Source of the DNA: Pannonibacter carbonis
GTDB lineage: Bacteria > Pseudomonadota > Alphaproteobacteria > Rhizobiales > Stappiaceae
Length of the DNA: 64,000 bases
Direction: 5' to 3'
NCBI RefSeq assembly: GCF_003012935.1
Contig: NZ_PUDR01000005.1
Span: 248,001 to 312,000 of the forward strand
Shown: positions 40,229 to 51,998 of the stretch, in pieces
Layout: each line of letters begins with the position of its first letter
Numbering within the stretch: position 1 is the first letter of the stretch
Notes under the pieces: model-generated
Seen by the model: the letters and a program-made list of their open reading frames with translations, nothing else
Told to the model about the DNA's origin: nothing
Databases searched by the model: none
Translations under genes and position numbers: made by a program

Positions 40229-40864
40229 ATGACCATCGAACTCTACACCGCCTATGTGATCGCAACGCTCGTTGTGGTGGCAATCCCCGGCCCGACCGTG
40301 CTGCTGGTGATCAGCTACGCACTTGCCCACGGCCGCAAGGCATCGACGGCCTGCGTGCTGGGCGTGGCGCTGGGGGATGCCACATCGGCAACCGCCTCGC
40401 TGCTGGGGCTCGGAGCGATCCTGGCGACCTCGGCAACCGCCTTTTCCATCCTCAAGTGGCTGGGCGCGGCCTATCTGCTGTGGATCGGCATCAAGATGTG
40501 GCGCCAGCCCCCTGCCCCGCTTGAACTGGACAGCGAGGGCGAGGCAGCACTGGCGATGAACCCGCGCCGGGTGTTCTGGCACACCTATGTGGTGACCAGC
40601 CTCAACCCGAAAGGCATCGCGTTCTTTATTGCCTTTCTGCCGCACTTCATCGCGCCGCAGGCCCCGGTGGCCCCGCAGCTGCTGCTGCTCGGGATCACCT
40701 TCGTCGTGCTGGGAACACTCAATGCGGCTGTCTATGCCCTGACGGCCTCGGCGATCCGGACGAAGATCCGCAAGCCGGGGACGCTGAAGACGCTGAACCG
40801 GGTCGGAGGCAGTCTGCTGATCAGCGCGGCGGCCATGACAGCGGCGCTGCGCCGCGCCGCCTGA
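40229..40864 (+). CDS. LysE/RhtB-family amino acid exporter
   Basis: 211 residues with six hydrophobic helices. The N-terminus MTIELYTAYVIATLVVVAIP leads to PGPTVLLVISYALAHGRK, the family PGP motif. SLNPKGIAFFIAFLPHFI matches the second conserved region. ATG chosen at 40229 after GGAAAGCC; a 13-residue longer frame exists. Substrate unknown. Divergent from the PLP decarboxylase. Confidence 0.88.
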   Translation: MTIELYTAYVIATLVVVAIPGPTVLLVISYALAHGRKASTACVLGVALGDATSATASLLGLGAILATSATAFSILKWLGAAYLLWIGIKMWRQPPAPLELDSEGEAALAMNPRRVFWHTYVVTSLNPKGIAFFIAFLPHFIAPQAPVAPQLLLLGITFVVLGTLNAAVYALTASAIRTKIRKPGTLKTLNRVGGSLLISAAAMTAALRRAA

Positions 40865-40871
40865 GGCGTTG

Positions 40872-41549
40872 TCAGCGGCTGGCCGCCTGCTCCATCCCAT
40901 CCATGATCCGGTCGAGCGCCTTCTGGAACGCCCGACCGGCCGCCTGACGGCGAAACTCAGCGGCAAGCTGAACGGTCTGCGGAAATTCTCTCGGGTCCAG
41001 CTGGTCGGTCTCATCCAGCATGGCCTGTGACGCCGGGCGCAGCAGGCCGCCAGCCTCGGCGGCCGCTAGCCCCAGAACCGCAGCATACCAGCCGACGCAA
41101 TAGTCGACCCGGTCCTCCGCATTGAAGCCCGCATCGGCCAGCGCGACATAGACCATCTCGGCGTGGCGCACGTCGGCGGGCCCTGTCACCCAGAACCGCA
41201 GCAGCAGCGGGAAGGTTTGCGGATAGGCCAGAGCGAGGCGGCGGTACTGGAAGGCAAGGTTCTCCAGCCGGCTGCGCCAGGGGGTGGCCGGATCAACAGG
41301 AATGAGCTGCGCATTGAGCCGGTCGCCCATGGCCCGCTCCAGTTTTTCCTTCGACCCGAAGTGATATTGCACGGTCATCGGATCAAGCCCGAGGGACTGG
41401 GCCAGCCGGCGCAGGCTGAAGCCTTCAGCGCCCTCGCTCTCACGCAAGGCGATCGCTGCCTCCAGCACCGCATGCGGGTCAATTCCACGCGGGCCCTGAC
41501 GACCTTCACCACGCCCCTCGCCGCGACCTTCAGTGGGCTTTTTCGACAT
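40872..41549 (-). CDS. TetR-family repressor
   Basis: 225 residues. After a Gly/Arg/Glu-rich start (EGRGEGRGEGRQG) the TetR helix-turn-helix is at about residues 25-75: FSLRRLAQSLGLDPMTVQYH ... FGSKEKLERAM. The C-terminal ligand domain looks like the TetR_C family with ARALAYPQTFPLLLRF-like helices. It is divergent from an MFS transporter, the classic arrangement of an efflux repressor; two dyads lie in the space between. Confidence 0.88.
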   Translation of the reverse strand: MSKKPTEGRGEGRGEGRQGPRGIDPHAVLEAAIALRESEGAEGFSLRRLAQSLGLDPMTVQYHFGSKEKLERAMGDRLNAQLIPVDPATPWRSRLENLAFQYRRLALAYPQTFPLLLRFWVTGPADVRHAEMVYVALADAGFNAEDRVDYCVGWYAAVLGLAAAEAGGLLRPASQAMLDETDQLDPREFPQTVQLAAEFRRQAAGRAFQKALDRIMDGMEQAASR

Positions 41550-41570
41550 TGCAGAAATTTCCCCTTGCCA

Positions 41571-41608
41571 TTCCTACGCCGTAGAATTACATGTTCTGCA
41601 CTGTAGAA
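41571..41608. promoter_or_regulatory. Two candidate TetR operators
   Basis: Site 1 (41571-41586) is the imperfect palindrome TTCCTACGCCGTAGAA; site 2 (41594-41608) is TTCTGCACTGTAGAA. Their left ends are 23 bp apart, about two helical turns, and both share the TTCNNNC...GTAGAA ends. They lie between the TetR gene and the MFS gene. Confidence 0.55.
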
Positions 41609-41673
41609 ATCAAGCTGTCTTCGGCCAGGGCGCTCGTCCCTGGACGATCTTGCACATCTAAAGGAGACTTGCG

Positions 41674-42846
41674 ATGCGCAGCCTCGCCGCCAGACCCGAT
41701 GCAAAGGCCCTCGGCCTTGCCGCCGTGATTGGCTCGACCTTCTTCCTCGGCCTTGCCCATGGCATCGGCTATCCGCTGACCGCTGTCAGCTTCGAGCGCT
41801 GGGGCGCGCCGGGCTGGCTGACGGGCCTCGCCGCAGGCATGCCGGCGCTGGCCGCGCTGGTGCTGTTGCCCTTTGCCCCGCGCCTCGCCTTCCGCATCGG
41901 GCTGGTGCCGGCGATGGCGGGCGGCTGTGCCATTGGCCTCACCGGTTTCATCCTGATGCCCTTGATGCCGAGCGTCGAGGCGTGGCTGGTGCTGCGCTTC
42001 ATGATGGGTGTCGGGCTGCTGTTCCCCTGGCTGCTCGGCGAGACCTGGATCAACGCTGCGGCCGAAGAGGCAAGCCGGGGCCGGGTGCTGTCGCTTTACA
42101 CGGTGGCGCTGTTCGGCGGCTATGGCGCAGGCCCGGTGCTGCTCGGCCAGATCGGCACGGAAGGGCTGCAGCCCTTCATCGTCGCCGGGCTTGCCCTGTC
42201 ATTGGCCGTGCTGCCGCTGGTGGCGGCGGCCAGCCTTGCGCCGCGCATCGACGGGCACGCAGGCGGCAATCCTGCGGCTGTCGCGAAGCTGGTGCCGCTG
42301 GGCATGTCGGCAGCGCTCATCGCCGGCGTGCTGGAATACGCCTATATCGCCCTGCTGCCGAGCTTTGCCAGCCGGCTGGGGCTTGATGAAGCAACCGGCC
42401 TCGGGCTTGTGACGGCCTTCCTGTGGGGCGGGGTGACCTTGAGCTTCGGCTTTGGCTGGCTGGCCGACCGGATGAACCGGCCCAAGCTGATGCTGATGAT
42501 GCTGGTCGCCTTCCCGCTGGTGGCGCTGGTCTCGGGCCTTGCCACGGCGCTGCCGGGTGCGGCACTGGCGGCCACCTTCCTGCTCGGCGGCCTTGCCTGC
42601 GCCTTCTACACGCTGGGGCTTGCGATCCTTGGCGAACGGCTGCGCCCGGCTGATCTTGCCCCCGCGAATGCGGCCTTCCTGGTGCTCTATCAGGTTGGCA
42701 CGCTGGCCGCCCCTCCGGTCGCAGGCGCTGCCATGGACGCCGTCACGCCCTGGGGGTTCCTGATGGCGGTCATCGGCTTCGGGCTCGCAGGCCTTGCGAC
42801 CGCGCTGATGCTGTACCGGATCGAAAGCCGGCGCAAGACGGCATGA
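41674..42846 (+). CDS. Major facilitator superfamily transporter
   Basis: 390 residues, twelve hydrophobic segments, no large loops. FGFGWLADRMNRPKLMLMML between the halves is the MFS A-like motif of the second half. The N-terminal half resembles sugar or drug efflux YcaD-type carriers, which I cannot separate. AAAGGAGA lies eight bases before the ATG. Expected substrate is whatever the divergent TetR protein senses. Confidence 0.86.
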   Translation: MRSLAARPDAKALGLAAVIGSTFFLGLAHGIGYPLTAVSFERWGAPGWLTGLAAGMPALAALVLLPFAPRLAFRIGLVPAMAGGCAIGLTGFILMPLMPSVEAWLVLRFMMGVGLLFPWLLGETWINAAAEEASRGRVLSLYTVALFGGYGAGPVLLGQIGTEGLQPFIVAGLALSLAVLPLVAAASLAPRIDGHAGGNPAAVAKLVPLGMSAALIAGVLEYAYIALLPSFASRLGLDEATGLGLVTAFLWGGVTLSFGFGWLADRMNRPKLMLMMLVAFPLVALVSGLATALPGAALAATFLLGGLACAFYTLGLAILGERLRPADLAPANAAFLVLYQVGTLAAPPVAGAAMDAVTPWGFLMAVIGFGLAGLATALMLYRIESRRKTA

Positions 42847-42862
42847 AGCTGGAAACAAAAAA

Positions 42863-42885
42863 GGCCGCCACTCTGGCGGCCTTTT
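42863..42885 (+). terminator. Intrinsic terminator of the MFS gene
   Basis: GGCCGCCA-CTC-TGGCGGCC followed by TTTT; on the other strand an A-run gives a T-run too, so it may work both ways. Confidence 0.85.
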
Positions 42886-42920
42886 GCTTGATGACAAAGT
42901 TCGGGATTTCAACGTCTACC

Positions 42921-43110
42921 GTCATTCCGGACAAGGTAAGCGACAGCGAACCGCAGATCCGGAATCCAGCGCGTCTGTGCGAGCGCAAGCGAGCCCATAG
43001 ACAAGTCAACGCGATAGAACTTGCGGCCGACACGCATTGACGCGCTTCGCGCGGCTGATGTCTGGATCCCGGCTCGGCGCTTCGCTGTCGCTCAGCTTGG
43101 CCGGGATGAC
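42921..43110. repeat. Long interspersed repeat, copy A (190 bp)
   Basis: Starts GTCATTCCGGACAAGG and ends GGCCGGGATGAC. A second copy is at 61901-62113 in the same orientation, nearly identical in both outer thirds (GAGCGCAAGCGAGCCCAT and CTGATGTCTGGATCCCGGCT) and different in the middle. It lies between convergent genes. Confidence 0.85.
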
Positions 43111-43150
43111 GACGCTCAGGTCAGATCTGTCAGCCCTCAGGACAAGAGGT

Positions 43151-44221
43151 TCAAGATGCCTTACGGGTGCGGTCCTTGATCACGCTGAGGGCCCGGGTCG
43201 CTTCGCCGCGTTGGACCTTCGCATAGCGGGCGAAGGCGTCATTCAGGTCCTTGCTCGTCAGCTTCAACCGCTTGGTGCGCATCATGACGATGTTCTTGTA
43301 GGCGGTGTCGCTGACGCCATTGGCGCGGCAGAGGATGTTCAGCACCGTGTCTTCCGGATTGAACACCACGCGCGCGACAGATTCATGCGGCAACTCGCTG
43401 AGTTCGGCCAGCAACAGGGCAAGATCCACCGGCCGGTCGCCCTTGGTGAACTGGTTCACCGCATCATCGACCGGACGCCGGCGCGCCTTGACGTCGCGGA
43501 TCAGCATGTCGGCCTTGTTCTTGGCGCTGCCAAGATCGCGCACCTGAGCCTGGACCTCCTGCGCTGCGCGCTCGGCCAGCACGGCAACAAGCGTACCGTC
43601 GCCGCCCATCTCCTTCAGTCGCTCACGCAGTTCATCGGACAGGAACGACACAAGGCGGCGCGCGCCTTCCTCGGGGATATCACTGCGCCCGATCAGGGCC
43701 TCCTGGATCTGAGGATGCGCCCGTGCCTTTTCAACCAGCCGGTCAAACGTGTCGACCGTGAAACGCGCTTCCCCGTTGGCTGCCACCCGGGCCAGCACCG
43801 AAGTTGACCCCCGATCGACAATGACACTGGTGACTTCTGCATCCAGCGGACGGCGGTCGGCTATTGCTCCAAGATGATCCATCGAGCCGCTGGTCGCAAT
43901 CTCGACCAGATCCGGCGTGGTCAGGACTGGAGAACTCTCAAGAATGGACTGCGCGACGGAGATTTCATCCTGCGCCAGATGCATGGCGAGTTCACGCGGG
44001 GTGTTCGGATTTGCAGCGATCCGGACGGACAAGGCCATCCGCGCCTCTTCCTCGAGCTGGCCGATGACCTTGAGGACAATATCGCCGAACAGCAGGCTGA
44101 CATGATCCACCTGCTCCGGCTGGGCGGAGGCAAAAAGATCAGTCACGGCCTCGACGAGCGACCTGCGCCCACCCGACGTGCGATCATGAGCCAGCTCTGG
44201 GAGCTTGCTGAGACTGACCAT
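43151..44221 (-). CDS. DUF2336 protein 1
   Basis: 356 residues, all-helical, soluble. N-terminal part EAVTDLFASAQPEQVDHVSL with IVLKVIGQLEEEARMALSVR and HLAQDEISVAQSILESSPVL matches the DUF2336 domain, whose repeated helices resemble HEAT-type arrays. No catalytic motif. The domain is largely alphaproteobacterial and its function is unknown. It has a TTAA-N7-TTAA site 58 bp before its start, pointing to CtrA control. Confidence 0.85.
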   Translation of the reverse strand: MVSLSKLPELAHDRTSGGRRSLVEAVTDLFASAQPEQVDHVSLLFGDIVLKVIGQLEEEARMALSVRIAANPNTPRELAMHLAQDEISVAQSILESSPVLTTPDLVEIATSGSMDHLGAIADRRPLDAEVTSVIVDRGSTSVLARVAANGEARFTVDTFDRLVEKARAHPQIQEALIGRSDIPEEGARRLVSFLSDELRERLKEMGGDGTLVAVLAERAAQEVQAQVRDLGSAKNKADMLIRDVKARRRPVDDAVNQFTKGDRPVDLALLLAELSELPHESVARVVFNPEDTVLNILCRANGVSDTAYKNIVMMRTKRLKLTSKDLNDAFARYAKVQRGEATRALSVIKDRTRKAS

Positions 44222-44278
44222 TCCACCTCCCGGAACCCGGGTCTCCCTGTTATCGACCTAACCCTAGGGTGGATCTGG

Positions 44279-44293
44279 TTAATGCGTCATTAA
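44279..44293. promoter_or_regulatory. CtrA-type site TTAA-N7-TTAA
   Basis: TTAATGCGTCATTAA, embedded in a 17-bp perfect dyad GTTAATG-CGT-CATTAAC (44278-44294). It is 58 bp upstream of the DUF2336 start at 44221. The match to the alphaproteobacterial CtrA full site is exact; binding is inferred. Confidence 0.55.
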
Positions 44294-44630
44294 CACCTCG
44301 CCTGTTTCTCGACGTTTTTTCCAATATCACCAGTACAACGCAGAAATGGTCCAATGCGACAAAAGCGCCCTGTGACTTGTGGGAGAACTTTCCTGACTTA
44401 GTCTCTAAAAATTGCAACCGCAGCCGGGGGAATACAGTTAAATTGCTGTTCAAATTGAAAATTTTCGGGAGAAAGCAAACTGATATACCAGAATACTCCC
44501 TCAGCAGCTCAACAATCAGGACGCGTATCCGGCGCTCGATTGTGCGCCGCGGCAACTTTTCCGGTCGACACGGGCAGAAGCTTCGCTACATTAACGTTTG
44601 TGCAGGAAATGGACATCGGGAGGCCAGACT

Positions 44631-44714
44631 ATGTCGATCGTCCGTCATCTTGACGTCATCGCTGTGTGCGTGGCTTTTGTGTTCCTGGGAGCGATCATCA
44701 TCGGGTTGGTCTAG
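44631..44714 (+). CDS. 27-residue membrane peptide
   Basis: The translation MSIVRHLDVIAVCVAFVFLG AIIIGLV begins with a short basic head and then forms one hydrophobic helix of about 19 residues. GGGAGG lies eight bases before the ATG. There is no neighbour on the same strand close by, and the space before it is AT-richer. Such peptides usually sit in the inner membrane and bind a larger complex; no partner can be named here. It may be real because both the ribosome site and the hydrophobic pattern are good, but length alone allows chance. Confidence 0.5.
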   Translation: MSIVRHLDVIAVCVAFVFLGAIIIGLV

Positions 44715-45027
44715 GACAAACAGGGTGGACGTCATACCGATTGCAGGACCCCGGGAGAGGTCCGGAATACGGCGTCCGGCGAATGCGGGTGGCCTCTGGC
44801 CACACCGCGAGCCCGGTTAATCAGGCCCTGGGCACGTGCCAGGGTAACCAGTTCATGGGACAAGTGTTATTTTCGACCCGAACTGTGTCGCCTGGGGTCG
44901 GCACGGAACGCTAGTTGATTCGTGCATGGATGAACGCGACCGGGTTGCGGCAGAAGACTGCGACACCGTTGGTTCGCTTGACGACTGCGACACTCTCAAA
45001 CAGTCACCGAACTTTCCCAGGGTAGAA

Positions 45028-45066
45028 ACAGAATGGCCACCGCAGGTGCTGCGATGGCCATTCTGT
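45028..45066 (-). terminator. Terminator-like hairpin downstream of azoR
   Basis: An 18-bp stem with one mismatch and loop of three (ACAGAATGGCCA ... TGGCCATTCTGT), 41 bp after the azoR stop. On the azoR strand it is followed by only TTTCT, so efficiency is uncertain. Confidence 0.6.
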
Positions 45067-45106
45067 TTGGGCAACTCCTCAGGACGGCTTGTCGCCGTAG
45101 CCTTTC

Positions 45107-45715
45107 TCAAGCCGCCTTGGTGACCGCATCTTCGATGGCAGCGCGGGCTGCGGCGCGCTTGGCGTCGCCATCCATCATCAGCTGGTCAGCGGCAATCACG
45201 GTCACGTCGGTGATGCCGATGAAGGCGAGGACCTGCTTCAGGTAGGGCGTTGCGAAGTCGACGGGCGAATTGACCGGCACGCCGCCGGAGGCGACGACGA
45301 CATAGGCCTTCTTGCCCTTCAGCAGACCTTCCGGGCCATTTTCCGTATAGCGGAAGGTTTCGCGGGCGCGGGCAACGAGATCCACCCAGGCCTTGAGGCT
45401 GGCCGGGATGCCGAAATTGTAGATCGGCGCAGCAATGACGAGCACATCAGCCGCCTTGAGTTCGGCCACCAGCGTGTCGGACAGGGCCAGCTTCAGCTTC
45501 TGTTCGGAGCTGCGCTCAGCCGGATCGGTGAAGTTGGCGCCGACCCAGGCTTCGTCCACGACCGGCAGGCCGGCGGAGACGTCGCGGGTCAGGACGCGGG
45601 CCGACGGATGGGTGTCCAGAAGGCGGGTGACCAGCGTGTCGGTCAGCTCGCGGGTCATGGAACCGGCCTTGCGGGCCGAGGCGTCGATCTTGAGAATGGT
45701 CGGGGTGGCAGTCAT
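45107..45715 (-). CDS. azoR: FMN-dependent NADH-azoreductase
   Basis: Flavodoxin-fold quinone/azo reductase of 202 residues. ILKIDASARKAGSMTRELTD binds FMN phosphate, APIYNFGIPASLKAWVDLVA and YVVVASGGVPVNSP are family signatures. AGGAGATCAAATC precedes the ATG. In bacteria it mainly protects from quinones and thiol-reactive compounds. No regulator is adjacent; its promoter must lie in the 174 bp before metH's end. Confidence 0.92.
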   Translation of the reverse strand: MTATPTILKIDASARKAGSMTRELTDTLVTRLLDTHPSARVLTRDVSAGLPVVDEAWVGANFTDPAERSSEQKLKLALSDTLVAELKAADVLVIAAPIYNFGIPASLKAWVDLVARARETFRYTENGPEGLLKGKKAYVVVASGGVPVNSPVDFATPYLKQVLAFIGITDVTVIAADQLMMDGDAKRAAARAAIEDAVTKAA

Positions 45716-45889
45716 GATTTGATCTCCTGAAGAACCCTGACCGCGTCAGGTGTTCATATCGAGATCAATATAGACCGCCTGTTTCCGGTGACTATTCGCC
45801 GGATCGTGAACAGTGTGTTTGCGGCACCGCAACACGTGCCAGCCTAAAAGCGCAGGCGGACCCGGTGTCGGGCCCGCCTGACGCGAGGA

Positions 45890-49621
<3,732 letters not shown>

Positions 49622-49817
49622 GGGTGTGTTCCGGTTCCTGTCACGCAAAAGGTCCGGCGGACCGGACCTGACATTCAGTGGCGTCTGTCGCAGAGTATCG
49701 CATCCGCGCCTGACGTTTTTATGGGTGCTCCCGTCCCGATTGGGACGGGAGCGAGGCAGTCATCTCGTGCCAGATCTTCAGTAACGGGACGAAAGATGAG
49801 GCAAGATTTGGCGACTT

Positions 49818-50021
49818 CGGCCTCTCCGCCCCCCTCCCCCTCGTGGGGAGGGGTAAGGGGTGGGGGGAAGGGCCTATCGTTTTGGCGAGAACTCAATGAT
49901 CTCGAACGACAAGACGCCTCACCAGACCTTTCGCAGAAATGTGCATTCCAGTTAAGACGAGGCTCCGAGCCCCCCACCCCTCACCCCTCCCCACGAGGGG
50001 GAGGGGGGGCGGAGAGGCGAA
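49818..50021. repeat. Pair of roughly 50-base inverted repeats between metF and metH
   Basis: Arms at about 49818-49867 and 49969-50021, with inner GC-rich pieces CCTCCCCCTCGTGGGGAGGGG and GTGGGGGG, are near-identical inverted repeats separated by about 100 bp. Each arm forms its own hairpin. No riboswitch is recognised in this gap. Confidence 0.85.
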
Positions 50022-50032
50022 GCCCCTTGGCA

Positions 50033-50947
50033 TCAGGCCGCCTGGCGAGTGCCTTCGGCCTGGCCCATCCCCAGCATGTGGCAGATGGCGTAGGTCAGGT
50101 CAGCGCGGTTCATGGTGTAGAAATGAAAGTCGTTGATGCCGCGGTCGACCAGATCCATCACCTGTTCATAGGCAACCGCAGCGCCGACGAGCTTGCGCGT
50201 TTCGGCGTCCTCGTTGAGGCCGGAGAAGCGGCGGGCCAGCCAGTGCGGGATCGAGGTGCCGCACTTGGCCGAGAACACCATGGTCTGTTCGAAATTGTGG
50301 ATCGGCAGGATGCCCGGCACGACCGGGATCGAGAGACCGGCCTTGGCGATGCGCTCCAGGTAGCTCTCGAACAGGTCGTTGTCGAAGAAGTACTGGGTGA
50401 TGATGCGCGTCGCGCCAGCATCAACCTTGCGCTTCAGATTGTCGATCTCGACGCTCCAGTCGGCGCTTTCGGGATGGCGCTCCGGATAGCCGGAGACGGA
50501 AATCTCGAAATCACCGACGGCGCGGATGCCGGCGATCAGATCGCTGGCGTAGGCATAACCGTCGGCGCGCGGCAGGTAGCGAGCACCCAGGCCCTCCTGC
50601 GGGTCACCGCGCAGGGCCACGATGTGGCGCACGCCGATGTCCCAGTAATCCTGGATGACCGCATCGACTTCGCCGCGCGATGCACCGACGCAGGTCAGAT
50701 GGGCGGCCGGCAGCAGGTGGGTTTCCTTCAGCAGGCGTTCCACCGTGCGGTGGGTGCGCTCGCGCGTCGAGCCGCCGGCACCATAGGTGACGGAGACGAA
50801 GGACGGGTTCAGCGGAGCCAGCCGTTGAACGGTGGACCAGAGCGAGGCCTCCATCTTGTCGCTCTTCGGCGGGAAGAACTCGAAGGAGGCGGTGATCGGG
50901 GTGCGCTCGGCAAGGCGCGAACGACGGGCGAAAGTCGAGGCAGTCAT
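50033..50947 (-). CDS. metF: Methylenetetrahydrofolate reductase MetF
   Basis: FAD enzyme producing 5-methyl-THF for MetH. 304 residues of a TIM barrel: ITASFEFFPPKSDKME at the start, FVSVTYGAGGSTRERT, HLTCVGASRGEVDAVI, HIVALRGDPQEG and IITQYFFDNDLF. The ATG at 50947 comes two bases after the sahR stop, with GAGG in the end of sahR; a frame five codons longer overlaps sahR. Co-transcription with sahR is very likely. Confidence 0.95.
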   Translation of the reverse strand: MTASTFARRSRLAERTPITASFEFFPPKSDKMEASLWSTVQRLAPLNPSFVSVTYGAGGSTRERTHRTVERLLKETHLLPAAHLTCVGASRGEVDAVIQDYWDIGVRHIVALRGDPQEGLGARYLPRADGYAYASDLIAGIRAVGDFEISVSGYPERHPESADWSVEIDNLKRKVDAGATRIITQYFFDNDLFESYLERIAKAGLSIPVVPGILPIHNFEQTMVFSAKCGTSIPHWLARRFSGLNEDAETRKLVGAAVAYEQVMDLVDRGINDFHFYTMNRADLTYAICHMLGMGQAEGTRQAA

Positions 50948-50948
50948 G

Positions 50949-51959
50949 TTACGCGACCTCACGGGTTAGATCGACGAGCGGAAGATCGGTGACGATGCGC
51001 GGATCGCGCGCCAGCCACAGGGTGACGGTAAGCTGCGACCCGTCAGCGGCAGCTGGCGACAGGTCGGTGACGAGTTCGACATCAAGATCCAGTGCCTCGA
51101 GCCAGCGGGCCATCTGCTCGCGCGAGAAGCCGAGGCGGCGGTGGGCGTGGCCCTCGCGCAGGAACTCGAGGTCATGCGGGGCGAAGTCGACAATGATCAG
51201 ACGTCCGCCAGGACGCAGGGCACGCGCAGCCTCGGCCAGCGCGCGGGCCGGGTCATCGAGGAAGTGGAGCACCTGGTGGACGGCGACGACATCGAAGGAG
51301 GCCGGCGGCACATTCAGCGCGTAGATATCGCCATGGCGGACCTGCGCCCGCGACAGGCCGAGCTCGGCGAGCTTGGCCCGGGCAACCGTCAGCATGTCAT
51401 GCGAGGCATCAACGCCCAGCGCCGAGGTGTAGCGGTCCGAAAACAGCTCCAGCAGCCGCCCGGTGCCGGTGCCCAGATCGAGGAAGGAATGGAACGGCCG
51501 GTCGCCGAGGGCGCGCAGCATCGCCGCTTCCACATCGCTCTCGGCGATATGCAGCGAGCGCTCCTTGTCCCAGTCGCGCGCCTTGGCGGCGAAGTAGGCC
51601 GCAGCCTCCTCAGCCTTGGCACGGCGCAGGGCATCGAAGCGGCTGGCATCGGCGGTCAGCACCGGATCGGCCGGCAGGAGACGGGCAACGAGGTCGCGGG
51701 CAAGATCGCCGGCCGCGTCTTCCGCCAGCCGGTAGAACACCCAGGACCCTTCCGGATAACGGCGCACGAGACCGGCCTCGGCGAGCAGCTTCAGGTGACG
51801 CGAGATGCGCGGCTGGCTCTGGCCGAGAATGGCGGTCGCGTCCTTCACCGTCAGTTCGCTGCGGGCAAGGAGGGCCAGCAGCCGCAGACGGCTCGGCTCC
51901 CCCGCAGCCCTGAGGCCGGAGAGAAGATCGTCGATTGCAAGGTATTGGGGCTCGCTCAT
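50949..51959 (-). CDS. sahR: SahR: ArsR-type repressor fused to SAM-methyltransferase-like sensor
   Basis: 336 residues. ArsR winged helix at about 10-100 (EPSRLRLLALLARSELTVKD, SQPRISRHLKLLAEAGLVRR) with no metal-binding cysteine motif, then a class I methyltransferase domain from about 150 (SFLDLGTGTGRLLELF, VDFAPHDLEFLREGHAHRRL). Known SahR proteins have exactly this layout, repress the SAM cycle genes and release DNA on binding S-adenosylhomocysteine. Here it is followed by metF and metH. The ATG at 51959 is chosen because the 18-bp palindrome lies directly upstream; a longer frame would read through it. Confidence 0.88.
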   Translation of the reverse strand: MSEPQYLAIDDLLSGLRAAGEPSRLRLLALLARSELTVKDATAILGQSQPRISRHLKLLAEAGLVRRYPEGSWVFYRLAEDAAGDLARDLVARLLPADPVLTADASRFDALRRAKAEEAAAYFAAKARDWDKERSLHIAESDVEAAMLRALGDRPFHSFLDLGTGTGRLLELFSDRYTSALGVDASHDMLTVARAKLAELGLSRAQVRHGDIYALNVPPASFDVVAVHQVLHFLDDPARALAEAARALRPGGRLIIVDFAPHDLEFLREGHAHRRLGFSREQMARWLEALDLDVELVTDLSPAAADGSQLTVTLWLARDPRIVTDLPLVDLTREVA

Positions 51960-51980
51960 GCCGCTCACGTGACTAGCTGA

Positions 51981-51998
51981 TATAAAGATATCTTTATA
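51981..51998. promoter_or_regulatory. SahR operator candidate, perfect 18-bp palindrome
   Basis: TATAAAGATATCTTTATA is fully symmetric and lies 21 bp before the sahR ATG in an AT-rich stretch, where a promoter for sahR-metF would be. I see no second copy before metH. Confidence 0.75.

Noticed and set aside
44269-44820. 183-codon open frame in the DUF2336-azoR gap
   Set aside because: No ribosome site, mixed composition and it covers the CtrA-type site; the 27-residue peptide in another frame is better supported.
49622-50032. Cobalamin or SAM riboswitch before metH
   Set aside because: No B12 box or SAM-riboswitch core is seen; the sequence is accounted for by the inverted repeats.
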